Below, one piece after another: positions 46,671 to 58,857 of a stretch of 64,000 nt of DNA (its first letter is position 1; every line of letters starts with the position of its first letter). The notes under the pieces were generated by a model that was not told where the DNA came from, made no database searches, and worked only from the letters and a program-made list of their open reading frames with translations. This DNA comes from Brassica napus. Lineage: Eukaryota > Streptophyta > Magnoliopsida > Brassicales > Brassicaceae. The translations under genes were made by a program, and so were the position numbers. The stretch covers positions 24,348,630 through 24,412,629 of the forward strand of contig NC_063451.1 of assembly GCF_020379485.1 (NCBI RefSeq), in the 5' to 3' direction.

Positions 46671-48414
46671 CTAGGTAATAACCCGCGCAAGCGCGGGATG
46701 TGATTATTAGTTTCGTTACTTTTAATAAAAAGACATTCGATCTGTTTAAACTGGATATTAGTTCGGTTTTAAGTTTCTTTTTTGTTTTTAAATCTTTTAA
46801 AATATAACTATTATTTTAAATTAATATTCTTTTTTTTGGGAGAAAAAAAATTAATATTCATTTTAGTTTATTCGGTTAAAATGTTTGATTTTTTGGTTTT
46901 TTTCAGGTAAAAACCAAAAATTAATATTATTTATTTATTTTCATGTTATGAATTTTATATAGTCGTCATGTCGAAGCAATAGTTTCATATTATAGTTTCT
47001 AAACAGATAATAGTTTAAGAAAAAGAAAAGAAAATTATTAAGACAAATCATTTCACTATAATTTGGCCAGTAGCGAAAGAAGCATTAAGAAAAAATATTT
47101 CAACTTTAAAAAAAATTAGATACTTCAGTTGCGGTAAATACTTAGCCACAAGGTGCTCACATAAATGTGCACATGTATGTGTATGTAAAAAGAATATAAA
47201 AATAGTTGAAAAATATATAATGATATTGTTAATTAATATTAAATGACATTTTTGTTCAAAATAATACATGAAAGATAAAATTAAAGTTAATTTTAGTCAT
47301 TTTTTTCATATAAAGAAAATAAAATTGTATCTGTCAATAGGTGTGGGCACATATCGAATATCTGGGTATTTGGAAGCATTCGTGTCGATTCGATCTTTAG
47401 CCACCTAGATATTCGGTAACTCGGATATCCGAAATGTTTTGGAATTTTAAAGAATATCCGATTTGATCCGTAAATTAAATAAAAAGTTTAAAATAATTAA
47501 AAATTTTAAAATAATTGAAAATTTTAATAATAACATTTTATTACAAAAATAAAACATCATTTAACTTTTAAATTCTAGTACCTAATATAATAAATTTAAT
47601 TCATAAAAATACTGTAAAACTGATATAAAGTATAATATATATAACGTATATATATAATTCTTTACATATATGTATATATATGCATATAACATATCGAATT
47701 AGATATATGTTCCTAAAAATATTGGTATTTGTGATTTGCTTTTTTTTTTATATTGTATTTTAGTATTTAATTCGTTTCGTAGAGATACGGATATCCAGAT
47801 TTTTTGGTTCAAATCAAAACGGATAACTAATCGAATCAAAATTTATGAATATTTTACTCAACTTTATCCGTAAACAATAAAAATAATATATATATATATA
47901 TATATAGTTTGACTTTTGATTCGTTATCTATTTTTATTCGAACCGAAAAATCCAGAGTTTTATTGGAACCATGTATGTGAGTTTTATATTAAAAAAAACG
48001 CAAAGTGCATTGTGTGAACACATTTATGAATATAATCTGAACACGTTAGCATACTTATTTAGGGTGATTGGTTGGGCTGTAAGAAGTGACTTTAGCTTTA
48101 ATTTTCATCTACAGTCTTAACTACTACCAATCATGTTTTATCTTGGTTTTTAAAGCTACAACTAAAAAATTAAAACAAGAGCAAAAACACACAAAAAATG
48201 GTTGTAAAAATCTTATTTTCTAAAGCTCCATCTTTTTAGCTGTAGAAAATCTTAAAGCTACATCCCTTAAAACTAAATCAAAAAATCCGAAAGACAAAAT
48301 TCTAAAATAAATTTTGTACAGTCACATATCAACCAATCACCCCCTGTTATTGTCATGTGTGTATTATATAATGTGAATGCATTAATTAAATGATTTTATT
48401 TTAATATACAAAGA
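46671..48414 (-). mobile_element. probable Helitron, minus strand
   Basis: The 3' end is clear on the minus strand. A perfect hairpin (CCCGCGC, AA loop, GCGCGGG) precedes CTAG at 46,671-46,674, followed by T. The 5' end is tentatively at 48,414, where the minus strand reads TCTTTGTATATTAAAAT after an A. The inside is AT-rich, with a MITE near its 5' end and no Rep/helicase. Confidence 0.5.
48062..48342. mobile_element. MITE with GGGTGATTGGTTG inverted termini
   Basis: GGGTGATTGGTTG at the left is matched by CAACCAATCACCC at the right. AGCTACA/TGTAGC motifs pair inside. It is about 281 bp. No convincing target duplication was seen, so the superfamily is left open (hAT or Mutator). Confidence 0.7.
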
Positions 48415-48594
48415 TTCCTAAATTACCAAATGTATTCTATTTACCACGTGGCGATACTTTACTGGTTAGACTACTGGACTGATTATTTTAGAGCGGCGTA
48501 GAGGAGCGACGCTCGTCTCCGATGGAATCAATCAGAACAAAAATAATCGATATCGATCTGAGAAAGATAAAAGAGAGAAAGTGTGCGAAGAAGA

Positions 48595-49746
48595 ATGGGA
48601 GATTCGCGATCGTCTCTGGATAGATTCAAGGGGTTCTGGGAGGAGAGGTTATCGTTCCTGGAGAATTACACGAGGTTCACCAAACGTGACGCGCCTCTTC
48701 CTTCTTGGTCTTCCTCCGACGTCGACGAGTTCATAGCTTCCGATCCCGTCAATGGACCCACCGTATTTTTATCCCTCTCTCTCTCTCTCTCTGGTTGTGA
48801 TATCCATGGATTATTTGATTGATTTTGTTTGTTATCTCCTCGGGTTAGTATTTGATTCACTGATTGAGCTTGTGATTTTGACTGATTGTTCGTGGCTCTT
48901 TGATCTATGTGATTTTTTTTTGAAGTTGAGAGCTCTGTTATTGAATAGATTCAGTGAATCCTCAGTGAGTTTACACTATTCTTAGCAAAGATTTTGGATG
49001 TGAATATATTAGGAAGGAATAGATTATCGTTTAATGGAGTGAAAAGATATTGAATGTTAGAAGAAACTTGATGAAAGAGAAGGCTGGGGGAGTTATTAAT
49101 ATATAGTCACTAGAGCAGAATGTGATCAACACTGAGGGGATTTTTATTAAGGGTTGGGAGAGTGTGGTGGATTTTTTTTATGATCCAAGCCTTGTTCCAT
49201 GTTTAACATCTTCCTCAGATTTATTATCCCCATACATGCACGTTTTTTTTTTTGGCATTTCTTACTCAAGAATCAAGATGTAGGCGTTTTGGTTCTCAGA
49301 GAGGTGGACTTACGTTGTGTTCATCCTATTGAAGCTGAAAACTGCTAGGGAAGCTGCGGCTTTTGGTGCTACTGGAGCTGCACTTGGAGCTGTATCTACT
49401 GCTGCTTTTGCCTGGAAATACTCGAAGAGTCCACATGGTAAAGATGTTTTCTCTCTCTATGAATAAACCTTTTAATCTTTACACAAAATGAACACCTTCT
49501 GGTGTAAGTTAAATACTGCAAATACTGAACTGTATGTGTATATCTCTCGTGATAAGTCTGACACCTCTGTAACTGCTGCTTGGTGCGACAGGTGCTGCAC
49601 TGTCATTCTTAGGAGGAGGTCTTTTTGGTTGGACCTTTGGGCAAGAAGTCGCGAACCACACGATGCAACTGTATAAGCTGGACACGATGGCTGCTCAAGT
49701 TAAGTTCATGGAATGGTGGGAACGCAAGTCTCAAGGAAGGTCCTGA
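48595..49746 (+). CDS. SDH6: succinate dehydrogenase subunit 6 (complex II), intact
   Basis: The exons are 48595-48762, 49335-49437 and 49592-49746, giving 141 residues in frame. This matches the recalled pattern of At1g08480 (RFTKRDAPLPSWSSSDVDEF, then KYSKSPHGAALSFLGGG, then MEWWERKSQGRS). It is a plant-specific accessory subunit of mitochondrial complex II. The Ala/Gly-rich segment at about 60-80 and the GGGLFGWTFG segment could be membrane helices. There is no classical cleavable presequence. The first intron holds a CT microsatellite (48,775-48,792). A minus-strand Helitron begins about 285 bp after the stop. Confidence 0.93.
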
Positions 49747-50030
49747 ACCCAAAAACAGAGAGACGCGTGCTACTTTCTCTGCCAAGATTGTCTTGCAAAC
49801 AACGTGAGATGGTGGTAGCAGTTAAATCCATTTTCAGACTCTCTTTCGAACCTTTCTTATGATCTCAGTCTCCAAAACGTGTTTGTTTTCCTTGTCTCAA
49901 TAATTCAACAATGCCCCATGGAGAATGTTGAGTAGATGAACTGAAACAGTCTGATTTGGATTTATAATAAGAAGCTCATAATGGCCTTTGGTACTTGAAG
50001 AAACAACATTCTCTTGCCTTTATTATATGA
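49747..50030. other. SDH6 3' flank
   Basis: This is the likely 3' UTR and spacer up to the Helitron edge. No gene is seen. Confidence 0.6.
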
Positions 50031-50078
50031 CTAGTATATACCCCGTGCGTACGCACGGTAATAATTTTGTTATATCCT

Positions 50079-50394
50079 GTTATAAATCAAAATCGGCCAT
50101 GGACCAGCCCGTACTGCAGGTCCAATCCGAAACATGATAAAGACAACCAGAGACTATGTGTTTATCTAGTATATATTCTATGCAGGCCCAATCCGAAACA
50201 TGATAAAGACAACCAGAGACTATGTGTTTATCTAGTATATATTCTATGTATATCTGTAACATAGTGTTTATCCTTATCCTTATCTTGTTAGGATAAACAT
50301 GACCTTATGACGGTCTAATACCTTGTATATATATGGATCTTCTGGTCGACAGTAATGATAACAGAAGTATTTCCCCAACACTTTATTTACAACA
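50079..50394 (+). repeat. 5' LTR with internal 66-bp tandem duplication
   Basis: It is about 316 bp. A 66-bp unit occurs twice head to tail (50117-50182, 50183-50248); the 3' LTR has one copy. Otherwise the LTRs agree closely through TATATATATGGA..CTTCTGGTC. Confidence 0.88.
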
Positions 50395-51114
50395 CGTTAT
50401 CAGCACGACGTTGCTCTCATAAACCCTAACCATAAAATCCAGAAATAAATCCGAGCAGTAAAAACCCTAATTCCCGACGAACTTCAAACAGCTCTATCCC
50501 TCAACTCCTGTGGATCCAGACGACGAGCCAGATATCAAATTAAAGCTCTTGACGAGACGAAGCCAACGCCGCTAACCCCGCATCAATCGGAGTTCGGACG
50601 CGCCCTCACGCTAAGCTACAATACAGGCGGAAAATTTGTTCCAGAAACCAAAATCTCTCTCAACCATATACCAGTCTCCTATTCCAACAAGCAGCAACTA
50701 AAAACAATAATTCCGAGCAATCCATCATCTAACCAGGAAGATCTCTAATTGATAAACCGATCAACCCATCAAAAGTTTTCAGGGATATAGATCATTCATA
50801 GTTTTCAAGAAATCTGATCTGAACTGAAAAAAAAAATCATTATACTAAATGATCCGATCCAATGGGATGAAGAAAATATGGAACATTTTCCTGATCATCT
50901 AAGATAGAATCCCTAAAGGCCTTGAAACCTTGTGTTTGAAATAAGAGGACCTTAAATCTGAAAATACATTGATCCACACCTTAAACCGTATGGTTTTAAG
51001 AAAATGCATCATTTAGAAATTTTTTTTCTTTTGGTCCGTGTGTGGCATTGATATGAAGCATGAAAATTTCAAAAATATTACTTGATTAAGACCTGTTTTG
51101 AATAATGATTTCAG

Positions 51115-51855
51115 ATGTCGAGTTTCATACCCTCAGATTACAAAGCCCTTGATCTCTCTGGAGATAATTATCTTGATTGGGCTATAAACACTTCAGCCGT
51201 CTTGAAGTCTAGAGGACTTGGGAAGTGCATCAAGTATGGCAATGACACCCTTGCGTGTGAAAGACACAGAGCCATAATGATTATGCGACACCATCTCTGT
51301 GAGGACCTAAGAGACGAGTTTGGATATGTTAATGATCCTCATAATCTCTGGTCATTTTTGAATTCTAGATTCTGTGAGTCATTGTTGCACGAATCCAAGA
51401 AAAAATGGGAAGCTCTAAGGTTCCAGGATTATGAATACGTGGACAATTATCACTCTGATCTTATGAGAATCACCTATAGTCTTAGACTATGTGGTGAATT
51501 GGTAACAAACGAGGACTTGTTAAACAAAACTCGTGACACATTCCATTCAGAGGAAGTGTTGTTATCACATCAGGCCAAAGGTTTCACCACCTATTATGAC
51601 ATGTTCTCATATTTATTAGACATTGAGCAAAAGAAGCAGAAAAGGATGGATAACATCATACGGTTTAATGACATCATGGAGATATATTATGAAGTACTAG
51701 ACAATGAGATGAAAATCCCTGAAACTAATAAAACCACATTTGATAAGAAGAGATCTGAGAAGGATTCCGCGTGGACACTCATGGACCATGAGGTCGGATT
51801 ATACATTGAATATTTTTTCCGACATTCTGATTTTATGTTTTCATATCTGATTTGA
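51115..51855 (+). pseudogene. copia gag fragment (UBN2 family)
   Basis: This is an open frame of 246 residues opening FIPSDYKALDLSGDNYLDWA. Its helical pattern (IMIMRHHLCEDLRDEF, then LWSFLNSRF) is typical of UBN2/DUF4219 gag proteins of plant copia elements. It would form the particle core. The zinc-knuckle end is missing: the frame runs into unrelated hydrophobic residues and a stop, and no protease or integrase frame continues. It is therefore classed as a gag relic. Confidence 0.8.
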
Positions 51856-54800
51856 TTTATTTTTTATTCATTTATGTTATTGAAATAATAAAAACGATTT
51901 TGTTTTTATATATTATCTTGTTTGGTCTTGCTTGATGATTCTTGATTAAATAACAAATAAAACCTTAATAAAAGGATAATCAGTACACTGATAGTTGATT
52001 TCATACATGGTTTAACTTTACCTTGATTGTATAGGTTTAACTTTACCTTCCTGCAATCACATAAAATCAATTGTTGGGTGTAGACTAATGAGTCAGTTCA
52101 CTGATAGATTGATTTCTCGCATAGATTTAACTTCATTTTGATTGTATAGGTTCAACTTTACCTTCCTACAATCACTTGAAATCAATTAATTGGTACTGAC
52201 AATGGCAAAAGACACGACATTATTCAGACCCATTGAGTTATAAAGAAAAAAAATTTCAATGTTTTCTACATTGAACCAGTGAGCAAAGAAAATACGATTC
52301 CTTTCAGATTTTTGAAAAATCGCCTAAAAGCATTATGAATGCCTATACCCATATTTTCTACTGATTTATTCTATGCTAAGGATAAGTATGAAAGAGGCAT
52401 AAAGCCATGGTAACCAGTATGGTTCACCACGAAATAAACACTTATGGCATGATCAGATTAGCCATCTTGATCCAAAACATGATGAAAAATTAATTAAGGC
52501 ACAAAAGTGATCCCATAAAATCTCACAATGTGTTATAAGTACACAAAAGAGAAAATCACTAAAATAATTAAGGCTCCACTGTCCTAAGCACTACGAAATT
52601 ATGAGTATGTTCATGAGGGGGAGAGAGGACTAAAACCCACAGTCCATGATCATATCATAAATTCGGATTCCATGGTTTACAACCATAATATACACGGCTG
52701 GAAAGCTTTAAAGCTCTCACTAATGGTACATCACCCACGTCCAGCCTAAAGCTTAAGGACATTATGTATATAAATATTGATTTACATCAGGCCATACATG
52801 TAAGCATAGACATTCCCACCTCTGAATGATTAAGGGTCATAAACCAGACATATACACAAACCATCTTAAGAAAATACGAATATTCCACCACATATATGTG
52901 TGCCATTTAAGATGGAACCTCAGATGAGGATTGGGAATATATATTAGATAAATAAGACTTCCTCCACGAAACTATAATGTATCTTGTGCCAAACATGGAT
53001 GATTTAATAAAGTGGCCAAGAACACAGATTACAAAAGATAGTAATCTGATTATCCAACTTTGAAAGGAGAAAGTTATCAGGCTGATAAAGAGTAAAGAGT
53101 AAAAGAGAAATATAATGGTATCAACCATAGTTGTCTTGGCAAGATCCTCAGACCAAAGATTATGATCTAGACGTTCTAAAAGAATATGATCAAAAGATAT
53201 AAAAGCTAGCAGAAATATATGCCAGACACACTGACCCGAAAAGAAAAAAATGACTATGTCATACCAGCTTAAGCACCACGAATTTGATGTCTAAGAAACA
53301 CAATCAAGTTGCTACAATGTCTATTAGAGATAGAAAAATAAGTTCCAAATAATAAGGAACCTCGGAAAGTAATGAAAGGTGCTCAGAATCGTACAAATCC
53401 GAGTTCATAAGAGAAACCAGTTCAGACAGAGAAATAAGGTTGCGCAACCACACATCTAAGATACCAGACCATGTAGTTTGGGACGCCAAACTGCAATGTA
53501 TAAAGGTCTTGGATAATAAGATCTCAAAATCTAATTAGATCATGTCTGGAACAGTATGAAACTAAAGATAAAGAGTGTTAACACCAAAGATGTATTTACA
53601 TACATAAGAGCTCATAAAAGATTGTAGTATTTGGGATTTGAAGGATATAACCTGAGGATCATGAACCCACATAGAGTACTCATAAAACCTATATAGGGAC
53701 GTGGGGTTTTCAAAGAATTCAAAGTAATTATAAGACAGATGGGCGTAGTAACCATGTACATACAGAAAAACCATCTAAGAAAGAAACCAGTGAATGAATC
53801 TTGTGAGATAAGAAATTTCGTGAGATTAAAGGACATGACCACATGGTATAGTGTGTTCATGTTCCTTCTAAATAACGTTCAAGTATAGCTTGATTACACA
53901 AGGATACTCACAAGGACCAAGAAACAATTTATAAAGAGATATGCTCCTATATGGTGGATGCTACTACAGAAAATCAAGTTTAATTTTGTCTGGATATTTA
54001 CTAAAGAAATAATGGTGTAGTAAGCAGCAAATGGATCACTGGATAAAGGTATCAACGTACCATTGAAATATGAGAAAGAAATTCTCATAGAACAAGCTTT
54101 GTTCCTAAGTTGTTTATGGATTGTAATATACAGCAGCTGTAAGTAATATAAAAGACTAAGTATTTACTTAGTACAGTCAGTCCATACAGAAAATATTATA
54201 ATTCCTTGTGATCATAATAAAGACCAACTGAGAGAAAAAGGTTTAATGGTTCAAAGGTTCAATGATACAAGTTATCGATTGATTAAACAGGCTATGTTTT
54301 ACATATGGAAAGTCTGTAGAAAAATCATAGCCGTGTGTGTGTGTGTCAGCACGCCTAAGTGAGAACCATAAACCAGGATAGTGACAGAAGGATGTCTGGT
54401 CGTGGCTTAATGATTATAAGCATTGCTAAAGCAAGAAAAGATCGATAACCATGTACAAAGGACATGAGTGTATGACTGCGAATTCATTGTGTGATGAGTT
54501 TCATTGCAGCAAATAGTTATTGATGGTATGACCTTAGACACTCATGATTATGAACGAATATAGACAAGGTCTATAGCTCAACATGGATCGAAAAAAGAAA
54601 ATAAAGAATGATTGGTTACAATGGATAAAGCCATTGGCACATACGAAGAGATATAAGTCCGAATGAATGAAAGATGTGAAGTAAAGTTGTTCGTATGTGT
54701 TATGGGTCTATGACTCAATATATATTGAATGTCCACGTTTTGGGAAAGCCATATAACCAAAGAGAATCCGTGGGACATGAAAAAAGACCTGCAAGTAAAG

Positions 54801-55127
54801 TTTTATTGCAGATTATAAAGTCCATCCGAGCACCGTTTGAAGCACCATCAGTTCATCCAAGACTTACAAGTTCATTCAAGGAGAATCCAGCTGATCATCT
54901 TCACCAAGTCATAGGCAACTTCAACGTTCAAGAAGACTCGGATACCAGATGGGAATGCGTCTACTACAGTGATGCATTCATCTGGGGGAGTTCATGTGTT
55001 GTACTCTTTTTCCTGTCCTTGGTTTCCCATTTTGCCACATTGGTTTTGGGGTTTTTCAGGAGAGGTTTTAATGAGGCAACATTAAGCATGCAACGAACAT
55101 GTACCGGATGTGTCGATCAAGGGGGAG
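51856..55127 (+). pseudogene. decayed copia pol region
   Basis: No long frame remains. Short stretches recall copia pol, for example a WHDQISHLDPKHDEKL-like patch near 52,440-52,490. The 3' untranslated end near 54,960-55,127 keeps the copia-type GTTTTTCAGG...TTTTAATGAGGCA wording before the polypurine tract. Multiple stops and gaps are present. Confidence 0.6.
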
Positions 55128-55350
55128 TGTTATAAACCAAATGATGATCGACCATGCACCAGCCCGTACTGCAGGCCCAATCCGGAACATGATAAAGACA
55201 ACCAGAGACTATGTGTTTATCTAGTATATATTCCATGTATATCTGTAACATAGTGTTTATCCTTATCCTTATCTTGTTAGGATAAACATGACCTTATGAT
55301 GGTCTAATACCTTGTATATATATGGACCTTCTGGTCAACAGTAATGATAC
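55128..55350 (+). repeat. 3' LTR of nested copia, truncated at its end
   Basis: It starts TGTTATAAACC after the polypurine tract and matches the 5' LTR to about AGTAATGATA (near 55,345). It then departs. Confidence 0.85.
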
Positions 55351-56024
55351 AGTCAAAGTACTCGTATTTCAACGGTGTCATCAATCTGTATCATGCTATA
55401 TTTTACGCTTTTACCTTTTATCAAAAAAATCTTCCTATAATTTGACCATGTCTATTTATTTTTTTCTGTAACTTGACCATGTCTATCTTCCTCCTCTCTT
55501 TCTGGCATGTCTTACCCGCAAGTCTCTTTACTCAGATAAATATCCAGCAATCCATATCATTCAGAGCCACCATATCCACTCTTTCTCAAATCTTCTTGGC
55601 CTTAAACTCGTTCCACCGAAGCAATATGGTTCTCCGCCCAAGATGGTGAAACTGTAAGATAAAGTCACTGAGATATGTGGTTGCTGAGAGATCCATTTAC
55701 TCAGAAATCGAATTAGGAAGATGGAGCATATTTTTGTTATTGATTGATTTGGAGTTTTTCTGTGTTTATGAATCGAATATGAGAGACTCAGGAGTATAAA
55801 AAGAAGAAGATCGTGGACAATAGTGTACGTAGATCATGGGCCTTTTCTAAAATTTTTGATACGGTTTATGTTTTTTTCTAAGCTATATTTGGTTCAGTTT
55901 ATTTATTATAATTTTGTTTTGTACACATGGCAGAATTTGATTCACCAAGCGACTTGCGCTTTAGTATATAAAGGATAACACATTTACATAGCCATTGAAG
56001 TAATAATACACCGTACAACCAGCA

Positions 56025-56195
56025 TTATTTGCAAAAATTAAAGAAGCTCAGAGTGTCTGCAAGCGCAACTATGAATGAGTAAACATCCTCCTTTGTGTTG
56101 CAAATGAAGAGGCTGGCGCGGGCACTTGCATTCACTCCAAGATACCGGTGGAGTGGCTGTGCGCAGTGGTGCCCTGACCTTATCGCAACTCCATG
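56025..56195 (-). pseudogene. NFS2: last exon of chloroplast cysteine desulfurase NFS2
   Basis: On the minus strand, after a good acceptor (TGTTGTAG), 56 codons run in frame to TAA. The stretch [20 protein letters not shown] carries the RSGHHCAQP loop with the active-site Cys of NifS-like desulfurases. It is followed by NASARASLF and an ADTLSFFN end, matching the C-terminus of At1g08490 as recalled. NFS2 supplies sulfur for Fe-S clusters in plastids. No other exons are seen up to 64,000, although the gene would continue to the right. A Helitron starts 1 kb away. It is most likely an orphan exon of a deleted gene, still open. Confidence 0.82.
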
Positions 56196-57236
56196 CTACA
56201 ACATACATTATTTTCTTTCATTATCATGGATACTCTAATGATATAATATATTTAAATATTATCAGCCAATTTCAATTAACTATACGAACTATAAACAATA
56301 TTTCTCATTTTTAATTTTTAGTTTAACAATACTTACAGTAAAGTTAATGAAAATCTAACAAGTCATAACTGCTTTGATCAAATATATACTATCTAATCTG
56401 CTGATTTCATAAATGTCTGCCAACTACCAAATCCTAGAGAATAATATCCCATTAAAAAGATGTTGTTTAGCGTTTAGATTAGATTCATGTAATTGATACA
56501 TTAATATAACTTGCATGTGAAATATATAGAGCAACATTCTTTACAATATATATATAGTTTTGACTAATCCCTTTTCATTATCTATAATTATTTTAGGAAT
56601 ATCAAATTTTAGAAACGAAAAATATGAACAAGAATACTGATAAAATGATATTGAAAACTAATGTGTTCATAATAAAATTAATACAATTTCTAGTTACATT
56701 TAAAAGTTAAAATTTACACTTTCTTAAATAAATAGTTTAATTTTGTCGATAATTTGTAAACTATCTTTAACAATCATTAAATATGTTATATATTGCATAT
56801 AGTATTTCGACTAGCTAATTGAACTTGTATTAATGTAATCTATAAAAGATATCAAATGCTGTTGTGAATTTGCTAGAATAATGAATGAATTTGATGAAGA
56901 AGTCTGCAATACTTGAGCAAGAGTTGAAATGGCATTAAAATGACTCTTTAAAAATGGATAAACTATCAACCACTATGATGAATTGTTAACCACTAAACCA
57001 CCATGGTTTGTTTTCTAACCATACATTCTTTCTTAATATGCCTCACAATGTAATACATAATAATAGCTAGTAATGATTTGGTTAGAAATCAATACTAGCT
57101 ATTAGTAAAATGACACAATTTTAGATCCATGCTCTTTTCCCAACAATTTGTAGCTAATAAAATGAACAATTATAAAAAAATACTACTTTTTAAATATCAT
57201 TAAACAGTGGATGTTTAAAAAAATATAACAAAAGAA
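56196..57236. other. AT-rich spacer, no gene seen
   Basis: This region should hold the preceding NFS2 intron and exons, but no coding similarity is visible. Confidence 0.55.
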
Positions 57237-58289
57237 TCTTATATATTAAAACAGAAGTCACAACCTTGATTCATGTGTGATTTTTTTTAAAATATACCTA
57301 ATAGACTTTTTGTGACAAAAAAAAGACCTAATAGACTTATTCCTAGAAATTCATGTTACCTTCGATCTCTAATCTTATCTTTTAAATTTTGAGCATACCA
57401 GAAATTTTTATTGGGCTATCAATAATTAAATTTAAACAATAGATGATTCATTGGATTTATAGATAGTATAAATTAAATAGATATAATTTAATGTTGTAAT
57501 ACTATACCTCCATATGTTAAATATTTAAGTATTTGTCGATGTTAACTTTTAAAATTATAAAGATTTTTTTTTAAATAACAAAAATCATATTATCTAACAA
57601 TGATTAATATTTACTACATTAAACCAATGAACACAAATTTTAAACAATATAGTTTATTTTATAATTTAAATAAACACTAAATGTTTAATTATTTACTCGA
57701 TAATATAAATCTATGAAGCGAAAAGTTTAATTTTTCAAAAACTTTCTAAATTTTTGAAATCTTACAATATCTTTGAATATGACAATAAAATAATATTTTA
57801 CTAATTTTTATATATACAGTTACGATTTTAATAATGAAATAATAATCTGAAAATATATATATATAGAAGAAGATACAAATACATGTGAAATTTTGAAACA
57901 ATCTATCCAATGAAAAAATATAGGGTAAACTTATTATGTTTTAAAAATTGATAGACACATATATATTATAATATATACTCCCTCTGTTTCATTATAAGTG
58001 TCGTTTTAGGTTTCGGCACATAGATTAAGAAAATAATTAATTTTGTACATTTCCTATAAAAAACACTATTACCTATACACCTAACCATATTTCAACCAAT
58101 AGAAAAATAAATTTTTCATAAATTTTGCATTAAAAATCGAAAACGACACTTATTTTGTAACAAAAAAAATTATCTAAAACGACACTTATTATGAAACGGA
58201 GGGAGTAACAATTTAGAATTGAAAACAAAATATTTTTTAAAAAATAAATGAAAACAAAAATCCGCGCAGTTGCGCGGGTCGAGATCTAG
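57237..58289 (+). mobile_element. non-autonomous Helitron with nested Stowaway
   Basis: It starts TCTTATATATTAAAAC after an A. It ends with a hairpin (CCGCGCA, GTT, GCGCGGG near 58,262-58,279) and CTAG at 58,286-58,289, followed by T. It shares the 5' terminus of the Helitron at 13,002. Confidence 0.85.
57978..58205. mobile_element. Stowaway (Tc1/mariner) MITE
   Basis: The termini CTCCCTCTGTTTCA and TGAAACGGAGGGAG are flanked by TA (57976-57977, 58206-58207). The inner AAGTGTCGTTTTAG pairs with CTAAAACGACACTT. It is 228 bp and lies inside the Helitron, so it inserted later. Confidence 0.92.
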
Positions 58290-58857
58290 TTTAATACTAA
58301 TTGGAAAAAACATAATTGGTTTACAAAAAAATTAAGATAGCATTAACACTGTTGTATATGGGTTCGACAAGTCAAGGAATCATATTTGAACTCCAGTAAC
58401 CAAATCTATTTTAGTTTGATTTTGTTCCGTTCGGTTTACCAGATTAATCTGAAACCTAAATATCCCAAACTTTAAAATAATAGGGTTCCTTTTCAATAGA
58501 TCTCCTGGCCCATTATTTTTGTTTGAGTTATGAAGGCCCAACTAAAACTCAGTAATGAAAAATATTTAATTGAACTTGCATTTTGTTAGTCATCGAAGGA
58601 AACTTAGAGCATCATTAACCAGAACGCTTAAGGGGTTGCATAATGTTTTTAGTAATTAAAAAAAAAGGAAATGATGTAATTAAAGAAGACTCGGCGCTTA
58701 ATTTAGCCTCACAAGATACAGGTCTTGTGGGACACGTGTTGGGCGCTCATCTCTCCGCTTCTCTTTCTCTCTCTCACGAAACGCAAGCGGCTGTTCGGTT
58801 TCATTTTCGACGACTCCACCTTTATCTCCGCTTCTCTCTCGCGAAAGCGACGTCTCT

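Larger units (their letters stand above)
50079..55350 (+). mobile_element. Ty1/copia retrotransposon, decayed, nested in Helitron
   Basis: The 5' LTR (50079-50394) starts TGTTATAAA and ends ACAACA. It is followed by the primer-site-like CGTTATCAGCACGACG. A UBN2-type gag frame lies at 51,115. The pol region is badly decayed. A polypurine tract AAGGGGGAG (55,119-55,127) precedes the 3' LTR (55128 to about 55350). The 3' LTR lacks the last 40 or so bases found in the 5' LTR. Confidence 0.88.
50031..55975 (-). mobile_element. Helitron on minus strand hosting a copia element
   Basis: On the minus strand it starts TCCTTTATATACTAAAGC at 55,975 after an A. It ends with a perfect hairpin (CCGTGCG, TA, CGCACGG at 50,043-50,058) and CTAG at 50,034-50,031 followed by T. 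About 5.05 kb of the 5.9 kb is a decayed copia element, leaving a Helitron of roughly 0.7 kb. No Rep/helicase is seen. Confidence 0.8.

Noticed and set aside
47340..47970. Region with ATATCGAATATCTGG/GGATATCCGA words, possible TE
   Set aside because: It has the look of a non-autonomous element, but neither the ends nor a duplication could be fixed.
53304..54778. Short hydrophobic minus-strand frames
   Set aside because: They are antisense frames in the decayed copia pol region; no motif.
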